Assembly: GCA_003501835.1 (NCBI GenBank)
Contig: DNOU01000051.1
Coordinates: 1-10,503, forward strand
Reading direction: 5' to 3'
From: Anaerolineaceae bacterium
GTDB lineage: Bacteria > Chloroflexota > Anaerolineae > Anaerolineales > Anaerolineaceae
DNA: 10,503 bases
Shown here: in pieces, positions 6,079 to 10,503 of the stretch
Layout: each line of letters opens with the position of its first letter
Position numbering within the stretch: the first letter of the stretch is position 1
Notes under the pieces: generated by a model
Databases searched by the model: none
Seen by the model: the letters and a program-made list of their open reading frames with translations, nothing else
What the model was told of the DNA's origin: nothing
Program-made: the position numbers and the translations under genes

Positions 6079-7767
6079 TCAGGGCTCTGAGACCACAACC
6101 CAGTCAAACCCAACAGATGCGTCTCCCGATTCAAAGGAAGAGGCAGATACACCAACTGTACCTTCGGTATAGTTGGAATCGGTGACCGTTCGCAGGAAAT
6201 GATCATTGATATAAGCGCTGATCGTGTTCCCCTGACAGACCAGGGTAAAGGTATTTGCCTGGCCGCGTCCCATATTGATGGAATAAGATCCCCCGTTGTA
6301 AAGATTGACAAACTCGTTGGTCTGCTCATCGTAACGCAGAATATCCCACAGACCTCCACTGGAAATGTTGAATTCATACCATCCCACATTATCCTGTGAG
6401 CGGCAGTACAGGCTGATATTGTTGTCGTTATTGCCCATATTTTCAGCGCTGGCGTCGACGCGCACATCGGTGTAGATGTAAGGGTCATAATTGATATACA
6501 CATACGTTTGCGGCTGGGTAATATCGATCACCATCTGGCTGTTATTGGTGGTGATATTGAAGTCATTTTCACTGTCACCAAAGTAGAAATAGCTCCAATT
6601 GGGGAGATCGCCATCAAATTCCTCGGTAAAGTAGGCGGGGGCTGTACCAGATGTTGACCCGCTCATGGAGCCGCCATTCTCTCCAGAACCACCAGTCGAA
6701 GCGTTCGCATCGATGTTGCCTGTAGCCTCCAACTCGCGCCCGTTGATTTGTCCATCCATCATCTCACCGGTGTTGAAGCGGATCAGGCTGATATTGAGGG
6801 TATCGGAGGCGGTGTGGGATCGGATCACGTCACAGTAATCGGTCACCGTGCCATCGCGTCCCAACTGGATGTTCTCCAACGAGGTGATGAAATCGCCAGC
6901 CTTCACACCAGCTTTGTCGGCTGCCGAACCCGAATCCACCGAGTAGACCCAAATCCCGGAAAAGGAACCGTCGTCAGCGACGAGCGCTTCACCGTTGATT
7001 CCGAGCGAATCCACATTCGTGCCCTTGCGCAGATCTTCCACCACGAGTTTGGCTTCGGATGCCGGAATGGAGAAGTACATATCATACTGCGACGCACCTG
7101 CATAATTGATACCCACCACTTTGGCATCGTCAGTCACCAGCGGACCACCCGAATTGCCAGGGTTAATGATGGCGTCATGTTCCAGTACCTCGGTCACTGC
7201 GGTCCAACTGGTATTGCCGCTCGTCTTCTCCTTTGAGATCTCGCCCTTGTGCCGGGTGAAATTCGGATCACCCAGTGGGTAACCCAGCGTATAAACTGTC
7301 AATCCGAGTTCGGGTTTTTCGGTGTACCAGTCAAGATAGGGGTAGCCGTCGCCCTCAATATCGATCACTGCCAGGTCGGAACATTCCGAGACTCCCAGGA
7401 TCCTGGCGTTATAAGCTTTTTCGCTGCCGCTGAAATACACTTTGATACGTGCAGCACCGGTGACCACGTGATTATTGGTGACAGCAATTCCACCGGGGTC
7501 GATGATGAAACCGGAACCAGAGCCCATTTCGGTGTATTCCGAAAAGTCGGGGTAGCTGTAAGTGCCTTCAGCAACGATCCGGATGACTGCTTTTTCAGCA
7601 TCTTTGACATTGTCTATGGCCCCGCTTTTGGGTTCAGCGGTTGCAATCGAAGAATCTGTAGGTTCTTCAGTGGGTGCAGACGTGGGGGCGGGTATTCCGC
7701 AGGCAGCCAGTGCAAAGGATAAGACCAGGCTGGTGACCACCAATACAATTACTGATTTGCGGTGCAT
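6079..7767 (-). CDS. HtrA/DegP-like serine protease lipoprotein with C-terminal concanavalin-like domain
   Basis: This is a 562-residue exported protein. A type II signal peptide (MHRKSVIVLVVTSLVLSFAL) ends in the lipobox LAAC with lipidated C23, followed by a Pro/Thr/Ser-rich spacer to about residue 50. A trypsin-like S1C domain follows, with the catalytic triad visible: H100 in VTNNHVV, D131 in CSDLAVIDI and S206 in NPGNSGGPL. A PDZ domain spans about 255-345 (IWVYSVDSGSAADKAGVKAGD). A Gly/Ser/Ala linker (about 357-377) leads to a beta-rich C-terminal domain (378-562, from YFTEEFDGDLPNW) that resembles LamG/concanavalin-like sugar-binding modules. The start at 7767 is chosen over 7797 because AAGGAG lies 6 bases upstream and the signal peptide begins there. 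HtrA proteases degrade or refold damaged envelope proteins. Only one PDZ is seen, and the C-terminal module may direct the enzyme to the cell surface or to glycans, which is inference. Confidence 0.9.
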   Translation of the reverse strand: MHRKSVIVLVVTSLVLSFALAACGIPAPTSAPTEEPTDSSIATAEPKSGAIDNVKDAEKAVIRIVAEGTYSYPDFSEYTEMGSGSGFIIDPGGIAVTNNHVVTGAARIKVYFSGSEKAYNARILGVSECSDLAVIDIEGDGYPYLDWYTEKPELGLTVYTLGYPLGDPNFTRHKGEISKEKTSGNTSWTAVTEVLEHDAIINPGNSGGPLVTDDAKVVGINYAGASQYDMYFSIPASEAKLVVEDLRKGTNVDSLGINGEALVADDGSFSGIWVYSVDSGSAADKAGVKAGDFITSLENIQLGRDGTVTDYCDVIRSHTASDTLNISLIRFNTGEMMDGQINGRELEATGNIDANASTGGSGENGGSMSGSTSGTAPAYFTEEFDGDLPNWSYFYFGDSENDFNITTNNSQMVIDITQPQTYVYINYDPYIYTDVRVDASAENMGNNDNNISLYCRSQDNVGWYEFNISSGGLWDILRYDEQTNEFVNLYNGGSYSINMGRGQANTFTLVCQGNTISAYINDHFLRTVTDSNYTEGTVGVSASSFESGDASVGFDWVVVSEP

Positions 7768-7773
7768 GCTATT

Positions 7774-7779
7774 CTCCTT
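7774..7779 (-). promoter_or_regulatory. Ribosome binding site that decides the protease start
   Basis: AAGGAG on the minus strand lies 6 bases before the ATG at 7767. The longer frame from 7797 would place ten unlikely residues before the signal peptide. Confidence 0.75.
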
Positions 7780-7865
7780 GATTAAGCATTTGAACAAGAT
7801 ACTGATAAGATTATTTCACGCCGGGAAAAATTCAAATGGATGAAAATTTGTCAGCGCAATCATAA

Positions 7866-7892
7866 ATTATAAACAATTTAGCAAGTATCCAA
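7866..7892 (-). promoter_or_regulatory. Possible sigma-70-type promoter for the protease gene
   Basis: On the minus strand TTGGAT (7892-7887) is followed after 15 bases by a perfect TATAAT (7871-7866), in A/T-rich DNA. The spacer is shorter than the ideal 17. It would give a leader of about 90 bases before the protease start at 7767. Confidence 0.35.
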
Positions 7893-7953
7893 TTCGGCAT
7901 CAATTTAATCTTCATGAAAACAGTTTTCAGATTTGCAAACTTTTCCGATTGAC

Positions 7954-7975
7954 TTCGCGATCAATTCGCGATCAA
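7954..7975. repeat. Two tandem copies of an 11-base repeat, TTCGCGATCAA
   Basis: TTCGCGATCAA occurs twice head to tail (7954-7964, 7965-7975), and each copy contains the palindrome TCGCGA. The 11-base period puts both on the same face of the helix. It lies between the divergent protease and GYF_2 genes, so it could be an operator. A chance duplication is equally possible. Confidence 0.5.
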
Positions 7976-8119
7976 TGCTCAACAAATCATTATAAGATAA
8001 GGGGACGCGAAGATTGGGACGAGTTAGCTTCATCTTATTTGGCAATTTACCAATCGATCCAATATTGCCGGATGTGCGTCCATAAAGGATGTCAATACCA
8101 TCAATTCGTTGAAAGTCTA

Positions 8120-8125
8120 TATAAT
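8120..8125 (+). promoter_or_regulatory. Possible -10 element for the GYF_2 gene
   Basis: A perfect TATAAT sits 34 bases before the start codon at 8160, which would place transcription start near 8132 with a short leader containing the ribosome site. No matching -35 hexamer is seen 16-18 bases upstream, so an activator may be needed or the match may be chance in A/T-rich DNA. Confidence 0.35.
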
Positions 8126-8147
8126 ATACTGTAAGGAATGTGACACG

Positions 8148-8153
8148 AGGAGG
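8148..8153 (+). promoter_or_regulatory. Strong ribosome binding site that decides the GYF_2 gene start
   Basis: AGGAGG lies 6 bases before the ATG at 8160. An in-frame ATG at 8109 has no such site and its extra residues do not belong to the GYF_2 fold, so 8160 is chosen. Confidence 0.8.
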
Positions 8154-8159
8154 AATATC

Positions 8160-8816
8160 ATGTGGTATTACGCAATCAATGGCCAGCAAATGGGCCCGGT
8201 TGATGAAGCCAGGATCAAAGAGCTTTTGGCGAACGGAACCATCTCTGAAAGCACTCTGGTCTGGACAAATGGCATGAGCACCTGGCAGCCTTTGGCCCAG
8301 GTCAATCTGGATAGGGGTTCTGCACAGTTGCAACCGGCAGTATCTGTTACACCACCGGGATTGATCGATCCACAGGTCAATACACTGAACAAACTCTTCA
8401 CCTGGATGTGGATCAGCCTTGCTGCGTCGCTCATCACCTTCGGCATCAGTTTGCTCGCCACTGTTACCCTGTTCATGATCATCGTATACAAAAGCTGGGA
8501 ACTGGTGCAGGACGGTCATGCCCGCACCACACCCGACCAGGCGGTGGCATTCAGCTTCATCCCGGGTTTCCAGTTCTGGTGGTGGTTCATCGCCTTCAAG
8601 AGCCTGGCAAAAGACCTGAACCGGGTGATGGCGAATGAGCATATCCCCGGTAAACCGGTGAGCGAAGACCTGGCGCTATGGTTTGTCATCAGCCTGCTGG
8701 CAGCCCCACTGGTTTTCCCCCTCATCGCCACGGTGGTCATTGGCATCATCCTTGCCAGTCAGTACCGCGACGCTGCTGCTTCCATCATCCTGGAACGAAA
8801 GAACACCTCGAGCTAG
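8160..8816 (+). CDS. GYF_2-domain membrane protein of unknown function
   Basis: This is a 218-residue protein. Residues 1-47 form a GYF_2 (DUF4339) domain with its hallmarks: MWYYAINGQQMGP (1-13), the helix ARIKELLANGTI and VWTNGMSTWQPL (34-45). This domain is thought to bind peptides. After a Pro-containing linker (about 52-75) come hydrophobic stretches at about 80-110, 126-148 and 172-199. These give roughly three to four membrane spans with a charged tail (RKNTSS). No signal peptide is present, so the GYF_2 domain is probably cytoplasmic and the protein membrane-anchored. Such proteins are common and mostly uncharacterised in bacteria. It stands alone between its own promoter region and a bidirectional terminator, and diverges from the envelope protease, so the two may share upstream control. 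No specific function can be assigned. Confidence 0.85.
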   Translation: MWYYAINGQQMGPVDEARIKELLANGTISESTLVWTNGMSTWQPLAQVNLDRGSAQLQPAVSVTPPGLIDPQVNTLNKLFTWMWISLAASLITFGISLLATVTLFMIIVYKSWELVQDGHARTTPDQAVAFSFIPGFQFWWWFIAFKSLAKDLNRVMANEHIPGKPVSEDLALWFVISLLAAPLVFPLIATVVIGIILASQYRDAAASIILERKNTSS

Positions 8817-8846
8817 TTTCAAAGAATACACGTCCGGTGAGAATAG

Positions 8847-8877
8847 AAAAACCCTGCCTGAATTGGCAGGGTCTTTT
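8847..8877. terminator. Bidirectional intrinsic terminator between the GYF_2 gene and nuoN
   Basis: ACCCTGCC (8851-8858) and GGCAGGGT (8865-8872) form a perfect 8-bp stem with loop TGAATT. On the plus strand CTTTT follows the stem. On the minus strand the stem is followed by the complement of AAAA (8847-8850), extending a T-run. It sits between two convergent stop codons (8816 and 8893) and ends both transcripts. Confidence 0.88.
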
Positions 8878-8892
8878 CGCAAGTTTGCGCGG

Positions 8893-10347
8893 TTACTTGA
8901 TCAGCAATAGCGCCTGTGATGCCAGTCCAAACATGGTGCCCGGGAAGAAGCTGAGCACCAGGATGCACAGGGTGCTGAAAAAGAGCACCATCCCCCCCCA
9001 GAAGTTGTATTTCAGGTCGGGTTCGCCTTCGCGGAAGAACATCATCACCACCACGCGCAGGTAGTAGTATGCTGAAACCAGCGAGGTGAGCAGCCCGATG
9101 ACCGCCAGCCAGATAAAACCGCCCTGGATGGCAGTGCGAAAGAGGTAGAACTTGCCCCAGAAGCCAAGGGTGAGTGGTACCCCTGTGAAGGAGAGCATCA
9201 GCACAGCCAAAGCTGCCGCCACCAATGGTGAGCGTTTTCCCAGACCCGCCAGGTCAATGAAGTCCGTTCCCTTGAGCTCCTGGCGTTCCATCATGGTGAT
9301 GACCGCCCACACGCCCAGCGAAGCGAGTGCGTAAGCCAACAAGTAAAAGAGCATGGAAGCCAACGAATCTGCACGGACAGCATCGTTGCCGTAGGTCACC
9401 AGTGCCATCAGCAGGTAACCGGCGTTCGCAATGCTGGAGTATGCCAGCATGCGTTTGAGATTGTTCTGCGCGATGGCCACCACGTTCCCCACCACCATGG
9501 TTAACACCGCCAGGACCCATAGAATGGGTGTGAGCGTTTCTGATTGTGATGGCAGGGCAATGAAAAGCACCCTCATCAGGGCGGCAAACCCGGCAGCCTT
9601 GGCAACCACTGACATGAACCCGGTCACCGGAGCCGGTGCTCCGTGGTATACATCAGGTGTCCAGGCGTGGAAAGGTACCGCGGCAACCTTGAAGCCCAAC
9701 CCGCCAATGAGAAATCCTGCACCAGTCAGGAGCATCATGTTTGTGTAGGGGGCAGGGCTACCTGCCTTGACTGCATCCACAATACCCCGCAAAGCAGTGA
9801 TGCCGGTGGCACCGTATAGCAAGGCAATGCCGAACAGGACAAATGTGGAGGCAAAGGTGCCCAGAAGGAAATATTTCAAAGCAGATTCTTCTGAAGCGAC
9901 TTGCGGATGGGCAAAGCCTGCCAGCACATACAGGGGGATGCTGAGCAGTTCAATCCCCAGGAAGATCAGGATGAGATCGCCGGCATAAGCCAGAAGCATG
10001 GCTCCGACGATCGAGAAGATCATCAGCACATAGTACTCACCGCGGTGGATATCCATGCGCTTGAGAAAGTCAAAGGCAATTGCCGTGCCCGCCAGACCAG
10101 AGAAAAGGAAGATGATATTCAGAAAGACAGCAAAACCATCCACTTCAATCATGCCGCCAAAGCCGGTTTGCGGAGCGTTTGCCTGACGCAGCGTCAACAC
10201 CATTGCTGCGACGATACCAAGAGCAGCGAGGATTGCTGTCCAGACTTTTCGATTCCTGGGAATCCATAGATCCGCCACAAGGACCAGCATTGCCCATGCA
10301 ACCAGGAAAATTACTGGAAGAATTGTGAGTGCATCATTCAGGGTCAT
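8893..10347 (-). CDS. nuoN: NADH-quinone oxidoreductase subunit N
   Basis: This is a 484-residue polytopic membrane protein of the usual length, with about 13-14 hydrophobic helices along its whole length. It is one of three antiporter-like proton-channel subunits in the membrane arm of complex I. Conserved residues stand where the family requires: E133 in GIELLSIPLY, K158 in ESALKYF, K220 and H227 in GFKVAAVPFHAWTPDVYHGAPAP, K250 in SVVAKAAGF and K399 in GFWGKFYLF. All are thought to carry protons across the channel. The start at 10347 has AAGGAG 5 bases upstream. It follows nuoM by 15 bases, the usual order at the end of nuo operons, and is closed by the bidirectional terminator, so nuoN is the last gene of its transcript. 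No defect is seen. Confidence 0.96.
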   Translation of the reverse strand: MTLNDALTILPVIFLVAWAMLVLVADLWIPRNRKVWTAILAALGIVAAMVLTLRQANAPQTGFGGMIEVDGFAVFLNIIFLFSGLAGTAIAFDFLKRMDIHRGEYYVLMIFSIVGAMLLAYAGDLILIFLGIELLSIPLYVLAGFAHPQVASEESALKYFLLGTFASTFVLFGIALLYGATGITALRGIVDAVKAGSPAPYTNMMLLTGAGFLIGGLGFKVAAVPFHAWTPDVYHGAPAPVTGFMSVVAKAAGFAALMRVLFIALPSQSETLTPILWVLAVLTMVVGNVVAIAQNNLKRMLAYSSIANAGYLLMALVTYGNDAVRADSLASMLFYLLAYALASLGVWAVITMMERQELKGTDFIDLAGLGKRSPLVAAALAVLMLSFTGVPLTLGFWGKFYLFRTAIQGGFIWLAVIGLLTSLVSAYYYLRVVVMMFFREGEPDLKYNFWGGMVLFFSTLCILVLSFFPGTMFGLASQALLLIK

Positions 10348-10362
10348 GCTTTCTCCTTGTGC

Positions 10363-10503
10363 CTAATACAAAAGCGGGCTGGCAGCGATCACCGCCGTCA
10401 CCAGCTTTTCCACGGCGGGTGAGATCAGGTTCAAGAACGTTTGGGGAGCTATGCCAATCCAGAAGATCATGATCAAAATGGGCGCCAGGGTGATGATCTC
10501 GCG
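10363..10503 (-). CDS. nuoM: NADH-quinone oxidoreductase subunit M (3' end only)
   Basis: The last 46 codons and a TAG stop are inside the window; the rest lies beyond the right edge. The residues REIITLAPILIMIFWIGIAP followed by QTFLNLISPAVEKLV match the ending of NuoM, which has a final membrane helix, the conserved GIAPQ-type turn and a short amphipathic tail. Its position 15 bases before nuoN in the same direction agrees with the usual nuoM-nuoN order. NuoM is the second antiporter-like subunit of the complex I membrane arm. Confidence 0.88.
   Translation of the reverse strand, partial: REIITLAPILIMIFWIGIAPQTFLNLISPAVEKLVTAVIAASPLLY

Larger units (their letters stand above)
7768..8159. 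other. AT-rich divergent intergenic region
   Basis: These 392 bases separate the divergent protease and GYF_2 genes and are more A/T-rich than the flanking genes. They hold a possible minus-strand promoter (7866-7892), a tandem 11-base repeat (7954-7975) and a plus-strand TATAAT (8120-8125). A minus-strand frame stays open from about 8159 down to a TAA at 7905 without a supported start or ribosome site. A 61-codon plus-strand frame (7949-8134) also lacks support. I annotate no gene here. Confidence 0.6.

Noticed and set aside
7905..8642. 245-codon minus-strand frame as a real gene
   Set aside because: Most of it is antisense to the GYF_2 membrane protein, which has a strong ribosome site and a recognisable domain. 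Only its intergenic tail is kept as a low-interest observation.
8893..10347. Possibility that this gene is a cation/proton antiporter (Mrp-type) subunit instead of NuoN
   Set aside because: The Glu and Lys spacing, the length and the preceding NuoM-like gene end agree with complex I nuoN.

Overview
The window most resembles a chromosomal segment of a Chloroflexota bacterium, probably of the Anaerolineae type. This is inferred from the gene content: a GpgS-type glucosyltransferase with Usp domains, an HtrA-like lipoprotein with a lectin-like tail, a GYF_2-domain membrane protein, and the nuoM-nuoN end of a complex I operon. No rRNA or marker gene is present to confirm it. I recognised no tRNA, rRNA, CRISPR array, insertion sequence or phage gene.

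Layout. Positions 1-704 (minus) hold the first 234 codons of a GH13 subfamily 18 sugar phosphorylase that runs off the left edge. It diverges, across only 50 bases, from a tight four-gene plus-strand operon (755-5680). The operon encodes two GT4 glycosyltransferases, a fusion of two universal-stress-protein (Usp) domains to glucosyl-3-phosphoglycerate synthase (GpgS, GT81), and a histidine phosphatase that fits glucosyl-3-phosphoglycerate phosphatase (GpgP). Each junction is a 4-base ATGA stop/start overlap. A non-coding gap with terminators follows (5681-6078). Next comes a minus-strand HtrA-like serine protease lipoprotein with a C-terminal concanavalin-like domain (6079-7767), then an AT-rich divergent intergenic region (7768-8159), then a plus-strand GYF_2 membrane protein (8160-8816). 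A bidirectional terminator (8847-8877) separates this from the minus-strand end of the complex I operon: nuoN (8893-10347) and the 3' end of nuoM (10363-10503).

How the genes work together. GpgS joins glucose from a nucleotide sugar to 3-phosphoglycerate, and GpgP removes the phosphate to give glucosylglycerate, a compatible solute. The two GT4 enzymes would plausibly add further sugars, as in mannosylglucosylglycerate. The divergent GH13_18 enzyme is best read as a glucosylglycerate phosphorylase that recovers glucose 1-phosphate from the solute. The left half of the window therefore looks like a make-and-break module for glycosylglycerates. Its most distinctive parts are the built-in Usp pair on the committed enzyme and the two unassigned GT4 enzymes.
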